Shown: positions 32,679 through 42,928 of the stretch, one piece after another
Layout: each line of letters begins with the position of its first letter
Position numbering within the stretch: the stretch's first letter is position 1
Source of the DNA: Paenibacillaceae bacterium
GTDB taxonomy: Bacteria > Bacillota > Bacilli > Paenibacillales > NBRC-103111
Length of the DNA stretch: 64,000 nucleotides
NCBI GenBank assembly: GCA_029256185.1
Contig: JAQSYI010000032.1
Span: forward strand, 1-64,000
Direction: 5' to 3'
The notes under the pieces: generated by a model
The model's input: only the letters and a program-made list of their open reading frames with translations
What the model was told of the DNA's origin: nothing
Databases searched by the model: none
Program-made: the position numbers and the translations under genes

Positions 32679-33635
32679 ATGGCGCAATTTGTGGAGCAGA
32701 CGGATAAGTTTATGTTAAAGGGCAGGGATTTCCTGGATTTGGCCGATTTCAGCAGCGAAGAATTACGATATTTGATCGATTATGCCATTGAATTGAAGAG
32801 AAAGCTGAAGGCCGGGGAAACGTATCATCCGCTGAAGGGCAAGTCCTTGGGGATGATCTTCGAGAAATCCTCCACACGTACCCGCGTATCCTTCGAAGTG
32901 GGGATGTATCAGCTGGGAGGGCAGGCGCTGTTCCTGAGCAGCAATGACCTGCAGATCGGCCGTGGGGAAATCATTGCCGATACCGCGCAGACCTTGTCCC
33001 GTTATGTAGACGGAATCATGATCCGCACCTTCGCCCACACCAAGCTGCTGGATCTGGCTCAATATGCCACAATCCCGGTCATCAACGCGCTGACCGATTG
33101 GTCCCATCCCTGTCAGGCGATGGCGGACTATCAGGCGGTGCTGGAGCACAAGGGTCATCTGGAAGGACTCAAGATCGCCTTTATCGGCGACGGCAACAAC
33201 ATGGCCCATTCCCTGATGATGGGAGCAGCCAAATTCGGCATGAACTTCTCCATTGCTTCGCCTGTAGGCTACTGGCCGGATGCGGAGATGATCACCCAGT
33301 CCAAGCAGGTGGCATCCGTCACCGGTGGCAGCGTGGTGGTTACCGCCGATCCCAAGGAAGCCATTGCCGATGCTGATATTGTCTATACAGATGTGTGGGC
33401 GAGCATGGGCTTTGAGGAGGAGCAGAAGATCAGGGAGAAGGCATTCGCCGAGTATCAGGTGGACGAAGGATTGGTCAAGTATGCCAAGTCCGATTATCTG
33501 TTCCTGCACTGTCTGCCGGCCCACCGCGGCGAGGAAGTAAGCGCCGGGGTCATCGACGGCCGCAATTCCATTATTTTCGATGAGGCGGAGAACCGTCTCC
33601 ACGCCCAAAAAGCGATTATGGCTGCAATCATGTAG
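32679..33635 (+). CDS. argF: Ornithine carbamoyltransferase
   Basis: 318 aa from ATG 32679 (GAAAGGGG upstream; TTG 32676 is adjacent). Diagnostic motifs are the carbamoyl-phosphate loop SSTRTRVSFEVGMYQLGG, HPCQAMAD and the ornithine-specific HCLPAHRGEEV. Makes citrulline from ornithine and carbamoyl phosphate. Carbamoyl-phosphate synthase genes (carAB) are not in this cluster. argF versus argI is by convention. Confidence 0.96.
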   Translation: MAQFVEQTDKFMLKGRDFLDLADFSSEELRYLIDYAIELKRKLKAGETYHPLKGKSLGMIFEKSSTRTRVSFEVGMYQLGGQALFLSSNDLQIGRGEIIADTAQTLSRYVDGIMIRTFAHTKLLDLAQYATIPVINALTDWSHPCQAMADYQAVLEHKGHLEGLKIAFIGDGNNMAHSLMMGAAKFGMNFSIASPVGYWPDAEMITQSKQVASVTGGSVVVTADPKEAIADADIVYTDVWASMGFEEEQKIREKAFAEYQVDEGLVKYAKSDYLFLHCLPAHRGEEVSAGVIDGRNSIIFDEAENRLHAQKAIMAAIM

Positions 33636-33680
33636 CAGAGATAGGACCAGCTGTAAAATATGAGAGGAGCAACCCGTATC

Positions 33681-34913
33681 ATGGCTAAGCAAAAAATCGT
33701 TCTCGCCTATTCCGGCGGATTGGATACATCCGTTATTCTGGCCTGGCTCAAGCATACGTACGATGCCGAGATCATCACCTTCACCGCCGACATCGGCCAG
33801 AAGGATGAGCTGGACGGACTGGAAGCCAAGGCGCTTCGCACCGGAGCCTCCAAAGTATACATCGACGACCTGCGCGATGAGTTCGCCCGGGACTTTATCT
33901 ACCCCATGTTCCAGGCGGGCGCTCTCTACGAAGGGCAGTACCTGCTGGGAACCAGCATTGCCCGTCCGCTGATCGCCAAGCGCATGGTGGAGATCGCCCG
34001 CGCCGAAGGCGCCACCGCCATTGCCCACGGCGCTACAGGCAAGGGCAATGATCAGGTGCGCTTCGAACTGACGGCCGCGGCGCTGGCCCCTGAGCTTGAG
34101 GTGATCGCTCCTTGGCGTCTGGAGCAGTTCCGTGAGGAGTTTCCCGGCCGCGCCGAGATGATTGCCTACGCAGAGGCCCAGGGCATTCCGGTGCAGGCAT
34201 CGGCGGCCAAGCCGTATTCCACCGACCGGAATCTGCTGCATATCAGCTTTGAGAGCGGCATTCTGGAGGACCCGTGGTTTGATCCCAGCTCCGATGAGAA
34301 CAAGGGCATGTTCGTGTTGAGCGTGGCTCCGGAGGATGCGCCGGACCAAGCGGAATATGTGGAGCTGGACTTTGCCGGGGGCAATTGTACAGCTATCAAC
34401 GGTGTGCCCTTATCCCCGCTGGAAGCCATGGAGAAATTAAATGAACTGGGCGGCAAGCATGGCATCGGCCGGGTGGACATGGTGGAGAACCGCTTCGTCG
34501 GCATGAAAAGCCGCGGGGTCTATGAGACACCGGGCGGAACTATTCTGTTCACTGCACACCGCAAGATGGAATCCATTACCATGGACCGGGATGTCATGCA
34601 TCTGCGGGATTCCCTGATTTCCAAGTACGCTTCCCTGGTTTACAACGGCTTCTGGTTCGCCCCGGAGCGTCTTGCTCTGCAGGCCCTGGTCGCCGAAAGC
34701 CAGAAGAACGTAACGGGCACCGTCCGTCTGAAGCTGTACAAGGGCAATGTGATCGGGGCAGGGGTCAAGAGCCCTGTCAGCTTGTACAATCCCGATATTG
34801 CCACGATGGAAGCGGACCCGACCAAGGCGTATAACCAGAATGATGCTACCGGCTTCATCCGTTTGAACGCCCTTCGGTTGAAGGTGGCGGCGGGAGTGGA
34901 GCAGACCAAGTAA
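33681..34913 (+). CDS. argG: Argininosuccinate synthase
   Basis: 410 aa from ATG 33681 with GAGAGGAG at 33662-33669; ATG 33660 precedes that site. The N-type ATP pyrophosphatase P-loop [18 protein letters not shown] is at residues ~8-25. [20 protein letters not shown] and [20 protein letters not shown] are family signatures. Joins citrulline and aspartate. A GC-rich terminator follows, so argH may be transcribed separately. Confidence 0.97.
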   Translation: MAKQKIVLAYSGGLDTSVILAWLKHTYDAEIITFTADIGQKDELDGLEAKALRTGASKVYIDDLRDEFARDFIYPMFQAGALYEGQYLLGTSIARPLIAKRMVEIARAEGATAIAHGATGKGNDQVRFELTAAALAPELEVIAPWRLEQFREEFPGRAEMIAYAEAQGIPVQASAAKPYSTDRNLLHISFESGILEDPWFDPSSDENKGMFVLSVAPEDAPDQAEYVELDFAGGNCTAINGVPLSPLEAMEKLNELGGKHGIGRVDMVENRFVGMKSRGVYETPGGTILFTAHRKMESITMDRDVMHLRDSLISKYASLVYNGFWFAPERLALQALVAESQKNVTGTVRLKLYKGNVIGAGVKSPVSLYNPDIATMEADPTKAYNQNDATGFIRLNALRLKVAAGVEQTK

Positions 34914-34920
34914 GGGTTGG

Positions 34921-34955
34921 CGGGCCACCGGGAAACGTTCCGGCGGCCCGTTTTT
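34921..34955 (+). terminator. Terminator after argG
   Basis: Stem CGGGCC-A-CCGG with CCGG-C-GGCCCG (34921-34931, 34940-34950), loop GAAACGTT, then TTTTT. Confidence 0.88.
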
Positions 34956-35032
34956 ATGGAGGGGTGCTGCAGCCTGGACACGTAATTTTAAGGCTGGGCA
35001 GAAAATCTTCCCTTTGTGGGGCTGACTTGGCG

Positions 35033-35038
35033 TATAAT
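35033..35038 (+). promoter_or_regulatory. -10 element of a probable argH promoter
   Basis: Perfect TATAAT at 35033-35038 after the argG terminator and 38 nt before the argH start. No good -35 is seen, so this is a partial call. Confidence 0.4.
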
Positions 35039-35075
35039 AGATAGGACTGGAGAACGCAGAGGAGGGTTTTAAATC

Positions 35076-36491
35076 GTGTCGAAATTATGGGGCGGGAGAT
35101 TTACCAAGAAGACCGACCAACTGGTGGAGGAATACACGGCATCCATCACCTTTGATAAAGAGCTGGCGGAAGAGGACGTGCAAGGCAGCCTGGCCCATGT
35201 TGCCATGCTGGGCAAATGCGGGATTCTCCCCTTGGACGACGTGGAGAAGATCACCGACGGCTTGCATATCATCTTAAACCGGATCCGCCGCGGGGAGCAG
35301 GAATTCTCCATCTCCGACGAGGATATTCATATGAATATTGAGAAGGCGCTGATCGACGAGATCGGCCCAACCGGCGGCAAGCTGCATACCGGGCGCAGCC
35401 GCAATGATCAGGTGGCCACGGATATGCATCTGTACCTGCGCAAGCGGGTGGTGGCCTTCATAGGCTTGCTCAGCAAGCTGCAGGAGGCTTTGTTGGGACA
35501 GGCAAGCGCCAATCTGGATACCATCCTGCCGGGCTATACCCATCTTCAGCGGGCCCAACCGATTTTGTTCGCCCATCACATGATGGCATACGTGTCCATG
35601 TTTCAGCGTGATACGGAGCGCCTGCAGGACAGCTATAAGCGGATCAATATGCTGCCGCTCGGGGCGGGCGCCCTGGCGGGCACCACCTTCCCCATCGACC
35701 GCCATTTTGTTGCGGACAAACTGGGCTTTGAGCGCGTCTATGAGAATAGCCTGGATGCGGTAAGCGACCGGGATTTCATTCTGGAATTTCTGTCCAACGC
35801 CTCCATGATCATGATGCATCTGTCCCGTCTGTGCGAGGAACTGGTGCTGTGGTCCAGCACGGAGTTCTCCTTCATTGAGTTGGACGATGCGTTCTGTACC
35901 GGCTCCAGCATCATGCCGCAGAAGAAGAACCCTGACGTGCCGGAACTGGTCCGGGGCAAGACCGGACGGGTATACGGCAATCTGATGGGACTGCTCACTG
36001 TGCTGAAATCCTTGCCCCTGGCCTACAACAAGGATATGCAGGAGGACAAGGAAGGCATGTTCGATACGGTCCGCACGCTGGATGGAGCCTTGCAACTGAT
36101 CGCTCCGATGATCGCTACCATGAAGGTGAACAAGGAGCGGATGCGCCAGGCGGTGAACCAGGATTTCTCCAATGCAACCGATATTGCGGATTACCTGGTG
36201 AATAAGGGATTGCCCTTCCGTCAGGCCCACGAAGTCATCGGCAAGCTGGTGCTCTACTGCATCCAGAACAAGAAGGTTCTTCTGGACCTGGAGCTTGCCG
36301 AGTTCCATCCCTTCTCCAAGCTGTTCGGTGAGGACATCTATGCCGTTCTGCAGCCGGAGCATGTGGTGAATGCCCGCAACGTTTACGGCGGAACGGCCTC
36401 GGGCCAAGTGGCAGAAGCCATTGCGCGTGCGGAGGAAGTGCTGAAGAGCACGCTCGCCTGGTACGGTGAATATGCAGAGAAATGCAAATAA
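35076..36491 (+). CDS. argH: Argininosuccinate lyase
   Basis: 471 aa, GTG start with GAGGAGGG upstream. Fumarase/aspartase superfamily: [20 protein letters not shown], the catalytic His in [16 protein letters not shown], and the flexible signature loop [20 protein letters not shown] (about 277-296). Splits argininosuccinate into arginine and fumarate, the last step of the pathway. Ends the cluster at a terminator shared with the convergent gene. Confidence 0.97.
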   Translation: MSKLWGGRFTKKTDQLVEEYTASITFDKELAEEDVQGSLAHVAMLGKCGILPLDDVEKITDGLHIILNRIRRGEQEFSISDEDIHMNIEKALIDEIGPTGGKLHTGRSRNDQVATDMHLYLRKRVVAFIGLLSKLQEALLGQASANLDTILPGYTHLQRAQPILFAHHMMAYVSMFQRDTERLQDSYKRINMLPLGAGALAGTTFPIDRHFVADKLGFERVYENSLDAVSDRDFILEFLSNASMIMMHLSRLCEELVLWSSTEFSFIELDDAFCTGSSIMPQKKNPDVPELVRGKTGRVYGNLMGLLTVLKSLPLAYNKDMQEDKEGMFDTVRTLDGALQLIAPMIATMKVNKERMRQAVNQDFSNATDIADYLVNKGLPFRQAHEVIGKLVLYCIQNKKVLLDLELAEFHPFSKLFGEDIYAVLQPEHVVNARNVYGGTASGQVAEAIARAEEVLKSTLAWYGEYAEKCK

Positions 36492-36508
36492 CGGTACGGG
36501 ATGCAGAG

Positions 36509-36545
36509 ACGGCCGGGATTTCCCCAGAGGGGATCCCGGCCGTCT
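36509..36545 (+). terminator. Bidirectional terminator between argH and the DUF4097 gene
   Basis: Stem GACGGCCGGGAT/ATCCCGGCCGTC extended by CCCC/GGGG, very stable (36509-36545). It lies between convergent genes. T tract weak on the plus side. Confidence 0.7.
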
Positions 36546-36583
36546 TCGTGCAGGTTGGGCAAATGCATTCTCGGTCTACCGGG

Positions 36584-37468
36584 TTATTCAATCCCGATGT
36601 GGATGTCGCCTGTATCCGTGCGGGCGCGGATCAGCGGTCCGCCGCTGTCCAGCTTTCCCTGCAGCTTGCGCTTCTCCTTGGCATCCGCTGTGAACGGAGC
36701 AAAGTTGTCTGTTGCGGTGACTTCTCCCGTATCCGTGCGGAAGTCCACTCCCACAGGGAAGGCTTGCTCCATGGTAATCCGGATGTCACCTGTATCCGTG
36801 TTCAGGGCACCGGGAGCTGTAAGCCTCTTCAGACCCACGATAATGTTGCCCGTATTACTTCTCAACTCCAGCCCCGCCGAAACATTGGCAAGACGCAAGG
36901 TGCCGGTATCGCTGGACGCTTCCAGCTTGCTGCCGGTGAAGCCCTGAACGGTGATCTCCCCGGTATCACTTTCCAACTCCATGGTATCCGCCGCGACGGG
37001 AGAAACCGACAGATCACCCGTGTCAGTCTGGGCTTTCAAGTTTTTATACACCTTGTCGGGCAGTTCAACCGTTACCTCCATCTTCCGTGAAAACGTAAAG
37101 ATCCGGTTTACGTCCATGCCAATCATGAATTTTTTGGTTGTATTCACCTGCACCTGAATTTCCGAGTCGCCACGTTCCTTCACTTCGATACCGGCAAATG
37201 GCAGATCTACTTGAGGAAGCTCTCCGGCCAGCCGGATTTTGAGCTCATCGCCGCTGCTTGGAACAAAGGTGATCTTTGCGGTTGTAGATGAGATCGAGAA
37301 GGATTGGACCTTTTTTCCGTCAATCACCTTCTCTATATCGACGGGAACCGCGAGTTGATCCATCGCTCCGTTCTGGTACAGCATAATCAGGCCTACGGCG
37401 CCCATAACGAAGCATGCCAGGGCGACCAGGGCAATTTTTTTCAAATTCCATGCCACTCTCATTCTCAA
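36584..37468 (-). CDS. DUF4097 beta-repeat membrane-anchored protein (LiaG-like)
   Basis: 294 aa. One N-terminal transmembrane segment (about residues 10-31, KIALVALACFVMGAVGLIML), then an extracellular beta-helix-like domain. That domain shows repeats of the form (D/N)TG(D/E/N)(I/L)xV: TDTGDLSVSP, SDTGEITVQG, SDTGTLRLAN, SNTGNIIVGL, TDTGDIRITM, TDTGEVTATD and TDTGDIHIGIE. DUF4097 proteins are typically paired with HAAS/DUF1700 and PadR genes in envelope-stress loci. The start overlaps the upstream HAAS gene by 4 nt (ATGA). Confidence 0.87.
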   Translation of the reverse strand: MRMRVAWNLKKIALVALACFVMGAVGLIMLYQNGAMDQLAVPVDIEKVIDGKKVQSFSISSTTAKITFVPSSGDELKIRLAGELPQVDLPFAGIEVKERGDSEIQVQVNTTKKFMIGMDVNRIFTFSRKMEVTVELPDKVYKNLKAQTDTGDLSVSPVAADTMELESDTGEITVQGFTGSKLEASSDTGTLRLANVSAGLELRSNTGNIIVGLKRLTAPGALNTDTGDIRITMEQAFPVGVDFRTDTGEVTATDNFAPFTADAKEKRKLQGKLDSGGPLIRARTDTGDIHIGIE

Positions 37469-38007
37469 TCCCCCTTGACCAGCCTGATGTTAAGAGCCAT
37501 GTAGCGTTTTACCAACCTGATCCAGAAGCAATCCAGCTTCCACAGGCCAATTCCAAGTAGAACGCCGAGTCCGGTCATGGTGACGGCAACGCAAATCTCC
37601 AGCATGAGAATCGGGAACGTGTCGGGAATGCCGGTTCCGATAATAATCCACACGGAGCTGAACATGAACAGCACTGCAGTCAGCGAAAAGGAGAACAACA
37701 GAGCTGTCACGGCGATAAAGGGACCTAGTACGAATATCAGATTAAACAATCCCAGAGCAATGAAAGCTATGATTTTGCGCATGCCTGTCTCCACCGGCTT
37801 GGGCGGGAAGGACGGGGCGCCGGGCAGTCCCGGCTGGATGGGCACGGGTATGTACCCCAGCGATTGGATGATCTCCAGCTCGCTTTTGCCGCTCTGCTCC
37901 GCTTGACGGAATAAATCTTCATAGACGTGGACAATGTTTTGCTGCTCCTCGTAAGGCAGCCCCCGGAGACGGTCCCGAAGCTGCAGGAAAAAGTCCGCCT
38001 TGGACAT
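37465..38007 (-). CDS. HAAS-domain (DUF1700) membrane protein
   Basis: 180 aa from ATG 38007, spaced 6 nt from GAGGGG; the ATG two codons upstream is too close to it. The N-terminal HAAS domain (about 1-55; ADFFLQLRDRLRGLPYEEQQ, VYEDLFRQAEQSGKSE) precedes a proline-rich linker and two to four transmembrane helices (about 75-160). HAAS domains act as partners/antagonists in signalling, often with a PadR-family repressor encoded just upstream. No PadR gene is present here, which is unusual. Translationally coupled to the DUF4097 gene. Confidence 0.85.
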   Translation of the reverse strand: MSKADFFLQLRDRLRGLPYEEQQNIVHVYEDLFRQAEQSGKSELEIIQSLGYIPVPIQPGLPGAPSFPPKPVETGMRKIIAFIALGLFNLIFVLGPFIAVTALLFSFSLTAVLFMFSSVWIIIGTGIPDTFPILMLEICVAVTMTGLGVLLGIGLWKLDCFWIRLVKRYMALNIRLVKGD

Positions 38008-38236
38008 AGTCATCCCCTCTTCTTCAAGCGAATCCCCGCTTGTTATGTGGTGAATCGGCTGATATCGCCAGTTGCCAACAGTGACGGCTACACTCAAAAG
38101 TATATAGCAGGCCGGTGCTTCCCTCCAGTAACTGCAGTCATGTGACCTGTCATATCTTATATGATGCTGCCCTGCACCGGTCATATGAAAACGCGTATAC
38201 TCACCCGCATATCCATGTAACCGGAGAGTCGAATAT
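38008..38236 (-). promoter_or_regulatory. Upstream region of the HAAS-DUF4097 pair with a palindrome
   Basis: No gene. Palindrome TCATAT-CTT-ATATGA at 38150-38164 may be an operator, and TATAAG on the minus strand within it could be a -10. No good -35 seen. Another GTCATATGA at 38178-38186 repeats half of it. Confidence 0.35.
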
Positions 38237-39691
38237 TCAACGGAAGCGGGGGCCCTCAATTCCGTCCTCCAGGATACCGCTATTGCCTCCCGGCGCCGGA
38301 TCAGACCCGGCAGACCGGCCACCCACTGCAACCAAGGCGGGCTGGGGCTGATAACGGTCTTTGGACAGCAGCTCTTTGGACAGGATGGTGCCGTTTTCCT
38401 TCTTGGTGCGGTAGGTTTCCACTACGTAGCCCGGCTTGCCTTTCTGAAGGGTTTCCCGTTGGCCCGGCTTAAGCTTCGGGTTCACTACGGTTTTCACCGG
38501 AGCTGCCAGCTCCTCAATAGTGACCGATTCAATTTGGAACGTAATACCAGGGGAGAGCCTGCCGAAGAGCTTGACGGTCAGCTTGTCTTTTGCCGTCTCC
38601 GTGCGGATCAGAATATATGCATCGGTATTGTTGCGGAATCTGAAGTTGATGTATCCTTCCGAGAAGGTGGCATCCTGCCCCAGCGGCACATAGCTTACCG
38701 GCAAGGAATGGTTGCGGCGCTCCACAATCTCCAGTCCGGCCCGCAGCACGGCATTATAAAGCGTGGTGGAGACCTGGCAGATGCCTCCGCCTATGCCGGG
38801 CACCAGCTTGCCGTTATAGATTACGGGCGCTTCGCGGAAGCCGAAGCGTGTCTCCGTTTCTTTGACTACAGGAGCATAGTCAAATACCTCGCCTGGAGCA
38901 AGCAGCCTGTCTTGGACCATTCTTGCGGCGGAGGCGATATTATGGAACCGTCCTTCGCTTCCCGGCAGGATCGGGGTGGAAAATTCGCTGATTTTCCGTT
39001 CGATTCCCTCAGCAGCCAGCTGCTCTGTCGTGACCGGGGAACGCACCTCCTGAAGAGGCAGGGCAATCTTGACCGCTTCGGGCGGAGAGTCTGACTCCCC
39101 GGCCACTCGGATCCACACCGCGCGCCAATCCGCTTGCACCAGGCGGCGCAGCAATTCCGGTTCATCCACCCGATAGACGGCGACATCAGGAATGATTTCG
39201 ATCTGATCTTGCTCCGAAAACCTCCGCTTGGCGGTAATGGGCTGTCTGGCGGCAAGCTCTGCCCAGGTCTGTCCGGCAAAAGCGGCAAAGGCGGCCTCAT
39301 CATAAGTAACGGCGAGAGGCATCTCGGAATGGGCAAGCTGAAAGCGGTATATGGCGCGTCGGTAGGGGCTGCCTTCGCTTAGCAGCCGCAGCGCCTTGGC
39401 CGGACCGGAGGCATCCCAATGGAGTCCTGCGCTGCCGAAGGTACCGGTTTGGTCCGCCCCGGGCTTGTCCGATTCATAATGGATGGGAATATCAGCGGCC
39501 AGCCGCAGCTTCTCCTCCAGAAGCTGCTGTGCCTGCCCATACGTTAGCCCCCCTGCTGCAATTCCGCCGAAGGAAACACCGTTCGGTACCGTTTGCTGCA
39601 GGCCGTACACCCGTATGCTCCAAGCAGCCGCGGCTGCAAAAATGGCTAAAGCCGTCATGAGCCAGAGGTTCATTTTGGGCCGGTTGAACAC
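38237..39691 (-). CDS. VanW-domain / G5-domain cell envelope protein (YoaR-like)
   Basis: 484 aa from GTG 39691, correctly spaced from AGGAGG (39700-39705); the GTG at 39700 overlaps that site. An N-terminal signal anchor (about residues 5-25) is followed by a region typical of peptidoglycan-binding PF12229-like domains. The VanW domain (about 225-360) contains FDYAPVVKETETRFGFREAP and GIGGGICQVSTTLYNAVLRA. A G5 domain (about 390-460) follows (VVNPKLKPGQRETLQKGKPG). VanW-G5 proteins are exported cell-wall-associated factors; the biochemical role is unknown, and VanW itself does not imply vancomycin resistance here. Confidence 0.88.
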   Translation of the reverse strand: MFNRPKMNLWLMTALAIFAAAAAWSIRVYGLQQTVPNGVSFGGIAAGGLTYGQAQQLLEEKLRLAADIPIHYESDKPGADQTGTFGSAGLHWDASGPAKALRLLSEGSPYRRAIYRFQLAHSEMPLAVTYDEAAFAAFAGQTWAELAARQPITAKRRFSEQDQIEIIPDVAVYRVDEPELLRRLVQADWRAVWIRVAGESDSPPEAVKIALPLQEVRSPVTTEQLAAEGIERKISEFSTPILPGSEGRFHNIASAARMVQDRLLAPGEVFDYAPVVKETETRFGFREAPVIYNGKLVPGIGGGICQVSTTLYNAVLRAGLEIVERRNHSLPVSYVPLGQDATFSEGYINFRFRNNTDAYILIRTETAKDKLTVKLFGRLSPGITFQIESVTIEELAAPVKTVVNPKLKPGQRETLQKGKPGYVVETYRTKKENGTILSKELLSKDRYQPQPALVAVGGRSAGSDPAPGGNSGILEDGIEGPRFR

Positions 39692-39926
39692 ATTGTCCAC
39701 CTCCTGTTAGAAGTATATGAGCCCGTCTGCTCCAATAGATCAAATTCGCAGGCAAAATATGGCGCAATGGTGGCAGTCTGCGGAAATTCCGGGAAATTCG
39801 GGTCCGGGACAAAGGAATTTAAGCTTTTGTGTCGAAGTTTAATGAGCTACGCTTATTTTCGTGAATTCAACCGTCGTTTTGCTGTCGATGCATGCTGCCC
39901 TACAATACCAGAGTGGATGTGATACT

Positions 39927-40613
39927 GTGATCGAAATGCAAGACGTGTGGAAAACCTACCAGGACGGTACACACGCCATTAGAGGAATCAACTTGAAGGT
40001 GGATCGCAACGAATTCGTCTATGTAGTCGGGCCTTCCGGCGCAGGGAAATCGACCTTTATGAAAATGATATATCGCGAGGAAAAGCCCACTAAAGGACAA
40101 ATTTTCGTCAACGGCTTCAATCTGGCCAAGCTCAAGCCCCGGAAAATTCCGTTCCTGCGCCGTAATATCGGCGTGATCTTCCAGGACTTCCGGCTTCTCC
40201 CCAATATGACCGTCTCCGAAAATATTGCCTTCGCCATGGAAGTTATTGAAGCGCCCAAGAAAGTAATCAAGAAGCGCACCCTGGAGGTGCTTGAACTGGT
40301 CAAGCTGCGCGAGAAGGCGGATTCGCTGCCTACCCAGCTGTCCGGAGGCGAGCAGCAGCGTGTGGCGATCGCCCGTGCCATTGTCAACAACCCGTCGGTT
40401 ATTATCGCCGACGAGCCTACGGGCAATCTTGATCCGGATACCTCCTGGGAGATTATGAGACTCATGGAGGAAATCAATTACCGGGGCACCACCATCATCA
40501 TGGCTACGCACAACAAGGAGATTGTCAACTCCATCCGCAAGCGGGTGATCGCGATTGAGAAAGGACTGATCTCGCGGGATCAGGCTAGGGGGGATTACGG
40601 CTATGAAGATTAG
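39927..40613 (+). CDS. ftsE: FtsE cell-division ABC ATPase
   Basis: 228 aa from GTG 39927 ([14 protein letters not shown]), the exact family length. Walker [19 protein letters not shown] (about 36-53), signature [14 protein letters not shown], Walker [14 protein letters not shown] and H-loop [10 protein letters not shown] are intact. FtsEX transduces ATP hydrolysis to extracellular peptidoglycan hydrolases. Overlaps ftsX by 11 nt. The ribosome binding site is weak. Confidence 0.96.
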   Translation: MIEMQDVWKTYQDGTHAIRGINLKVDRNEFVYVVGPSGAGKSTFMKMIYREEKPTKGQIFVNGFNLAKLKPRKIPFLRRNIGVIFQDFRLLPNMTVSENIAFAMEVIEAPKKVIKKRTLEVLELVKLREKADSLPTQLSGGEQQRVAIARAIVNNPSVIIADEPTGNLDPDTSWEIMRLMEEINYRGTTIIMATHNKEIVNSIRKRVIAIEKGLISRDQARGDYGYED

Positions 40614-41520
40614 CACATTCGGCCGTCATATCCGCGAGGGCGGGCGCAGTCTGGTCCGCAACGGCTGGATGACCTTCGCCTCCATCAGCGCCATTTCCAT
40701 TTCCCTGTTTATTCTGGGGGTCTTTCTGCTGCTTGCCGTCAACGTCAACCACTTGTCCCAGCAGATAGAGAACAAGGTAGAAATCAAGGTATTCCTTGAT
40801 GTGAACATTTCCCAGGAGGGTATCGCCGGCCTGCGCACGGATATCGAGGCCATCGAGGGCGTCCGCAGCGTGGTCTTCGTATCCAAGGAAGAGGGCATGG
40901 AGCTTATGCGCGAGCGGATGGGCGAGACGGGCAAGGACTACCTGGAGGGAATGGACGGGGAGAACAACCCGCTTAACGATGCCTTCACCGTTACGGCTCT
41001 GGAGCCGCGGGACGTGGAGCGCATCTCCGGACAGATCTCATCGCTCAATGACAACAAGACGCCGAAGCCCATTGTCAAGGTGGATTACGGCAAGGGAACC
41101 GTTGACAACTTATTCAAGGTAACCAACGTGATCCGCAATGTGGGGCTGGTTCTGGTAGCTTGCCTGGCCCTCACCGCCATGTTCCTGATCTCCAACACCA
41201 TCAAGCTGACCATCATGGCCCGCAACCGGGAAATCAAGATCATGAAGCTGGTAGGCGCCACCAACGGCTTTATTCGTTGGCCCTTCTTTATTGAGGGGGC
41301 GCTGCTGGGATTGATCGGTTCCGCTATCCCTTCCGGCATCCTGGCCTACGGGTATTGGGAGCTGGTAAGCTCCACCCGCTCGGGGCTTGATACGTTTGCC
41401 TTGGAATTGAAGGAGTTCGATCAGGTTTATCTGCAGATGTTCGCCATCCTGCTGGGTATCGGCGTGGGTATCGGCATTTGGGGAAGCCTGCTGTCCGTAC
41501 GCAAATATTTGCGCGCCTAA
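40603..41520 (+). CDS. ftsX: FtsX cell-division membrane protein
   Basis: 305 aa with the four-helix FtsX topology: TM1 at about 22-47, a ~130-residue extracellular loop (VEIKVFLDVNISQEGIAGLR, VEGVRSVVFVSKEEGMELM-like), and TM2-TM4 at about 180-205, 228-255 and 275-300. The cytoplasmic IMARNREIKIMKLVGATNGF before TM3 is diagnostic. Acts with FtsE to activate a hydrolase; the next gene is a good candidate partner. Confidence 0.96.
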   Translation: MKISTFGRHIREGGRSLVRNGWMTFASISAISISLFILGVFLLLAVNVNHLSQQIENKVEIKVFLDVNISQEGIAGLRTDIEAIEGVRSVVFVSKEEGMELMRERMGETGKDYLEGMDGENNPLNDAFTVTALEPRDVERISGQISSLNDNKTPKPIVKVDYGKGTVDNLFKVTNVIRNVGLVLVACLALTAMFLISNTIKLTIMARNREIKIMKLVGATNGFIRWPFFIEGALLGLIGSAIPSGILAYGYWELVSSTRSGLDTFALELKEFDQVYLQMFAILLGIGVGIGIWGSLLSVRKYLRA

Positions 41521-41676
41521 GAAGCTGTCCGGCATGCCGGCAGATTGCCGGAAAAGCTAGGGTCCGCGTGTTGCTCAAATAGACATGGAACCATGGATGA
41601 ATTGTTCGATTTCTGGGTAAACGCACGGCGGCAAAAGGACGCCGCCAGGCGCTTATCCCTCGGGAGGAACCAATCA

Positions 41677-42894
41677 GTGAAAAAAGGGATCGCAGCACCA
41701 TTCCTCGCGGTGTTGACTGTAGCCAGTCTCGTGTTTGTGCCCGTCATCGGACATGCGGGCGTCCAGCAGGATCTGCAGAAGCAGATTGACCGGATTACCG
41801 AGCAAGAGGCAGCCAACCAGAAGAGAATTCAGGAAGCCGAGAAGCAGCAAACGGTATTGAAGGGTCAGATTGAGCAGCAGAAGAAGGACTACTCCCAGAT
41901 TCAGCAAGAAATTGCAGAGCAGGGCAAGGTATTGTCCGGTCTTCAGGCCCAAATCACAACTGTGAAACTGGACCTGATGGAGAAGGGCCAGGAGAAGGCG
42001 GAAGCGGAGGAACGGGTAACCAGCCGGGACAAGCTGCTTAAATCCAGAGTGCAGCTGATGTATATGAATGGTTCCGTGTCTTATTTGGAAGTACTGATGA
42101 GCGCAACCAGCTTCAGCGATTTTCTGGAACGGTTCCAGAACCTGAAGACCATTGTCCATAAGGATGAGGAGATTCTGGAGGCCAACAAGGCGGATAAAGA
42201 GGCTATCACCCTGAAGGAGGCCGAAATCGCCCAGAATCTGTCCCAATTGGAGGGGCTCTACAATCAGCAGACGGCTGTTGTCATGACCCTGCAGAAGCAG
42301 GAGAAGCAGCGCGAGGTGGCCATTGCCAGCCTCACCCGCCAGGAGCAGGAGCAGGAGTCCATCAGTGAGGAGGCCGAAGCGGCCGTCGAGAAGCTGGTCA
42401 AGGACAAGCAGACTCTGCGCAATAAGCTGCTGGAAGAGCAGCGCAAGGAAGCGGCGAAGAAAACCGGAAAGCCGGCCCAGACGAAGCCCCCCTATTCCGG
42501 CGGCAAGCTGCAGTGGCCTCTCTCCACAGGGGGGACCATCAGCTCGGAATTCGGATACCGCACCGATCCCATCAAGAAAGTCAACAAGCTCCACAAAGGA
42601 ATCGATATCGCCGCCCCCAAAGGAACACCGGTTTTATCCGCCGATGAAGGCACGGTTATTCTTGCCAGTTGGGTATCCGGATACGGCAATACGGTGGTTG
42701 TGGACCATGACAACGGACTTGTTACCTGGTACGGCCACATGTCGGTTATCAGCGTGAAGGAAGGCGCGGCCGTCAAGCGCGGCGGAAAAATAGGAGAGGT
42801 TGGCTCTACTGGGGACTCCACGGGCAATCACCTTCATTTTGAGGTTCGCGCCAATGATGTTCCCGCGAATCCGCGTTCTTATCTGGGGCAGTAA
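41677..42894 (+). CDS. Secreted coiled-coil murein hydrolase, M23 family
   Basis: 405 aa from GTG 41677 (GGGAGGAAC 8 nt upstream). Signal peptide (residues 1 to ~26, ending GHAG). A long coiled coil rich in Gln/Glu/Lys (about 28-260) is followed by a C-terminal LytM/M23 peptidase (about 285-400). Zinc ligands are visible in KLHKGIDIAAPKGTPV (HxxxD) and GNHLHFEVR (HLHF). The EnvC/PcsB-like architecture next to ftsEX suggests it is the hydrolase or activator controlled by FtsEX, cutting septal or sidewall peptidoglycan. Confidence 0.92.
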   Translation: MKKGIAAPFLAVLTVASLVFVPVIGHAGVQQDLQKQIDRITEQEAANQKRIQEAEKQQTVLKGQIEQQKKDYSQIQQEIAEQGKVLSGLQAQITTVKLDLMEKGQEKAEAEERVTSRDKLLKSRVQLMYMNGSVSYLEVLMSATSFSDFLERFQNLKTIVHKDEEILEANKADKEAITLKEAEIAQNLSQLEGLYNQQTAVVMTLQKQEKQREVAIASLTRQEQEQESISEEAEAAVEKLVKDKQTLRNKLLEEQRKEAAKKTGKPAQTKPPYSGGKLQWPLSTGGTISSEFGYRTDPIKKVNKLHKGIDIAAPKGTPVLSADEGTVILASWVSGYGNTVVVDHDNGLVTWYGHMSVISVKEGAAVKRGGKIGEVGSTGDSTGNHLHFEVRANDVPANPRSYLGQ

Positions 42895-42928
42895 TATTAA
42901 TAAACCCGGAGGGCTTGTCATATACTAG

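Noticed and set aside
31272-34349. Long open frames antisense to argD, argF and argG (471 and 528 codons)
   Set aside because: They lie opposite genes with full family motifs. Their composition (Gln, His, Arg, Leu-rich, no domain) is that expected from the complement of GC-rich codons.
38237-39691. Vancomycin resistance gene because of the VanW domain
   Set aside because: VanW-G5 proteins are widespread envelope proteins; no vanA/B, vanH, vanX or VanRS genes are near.
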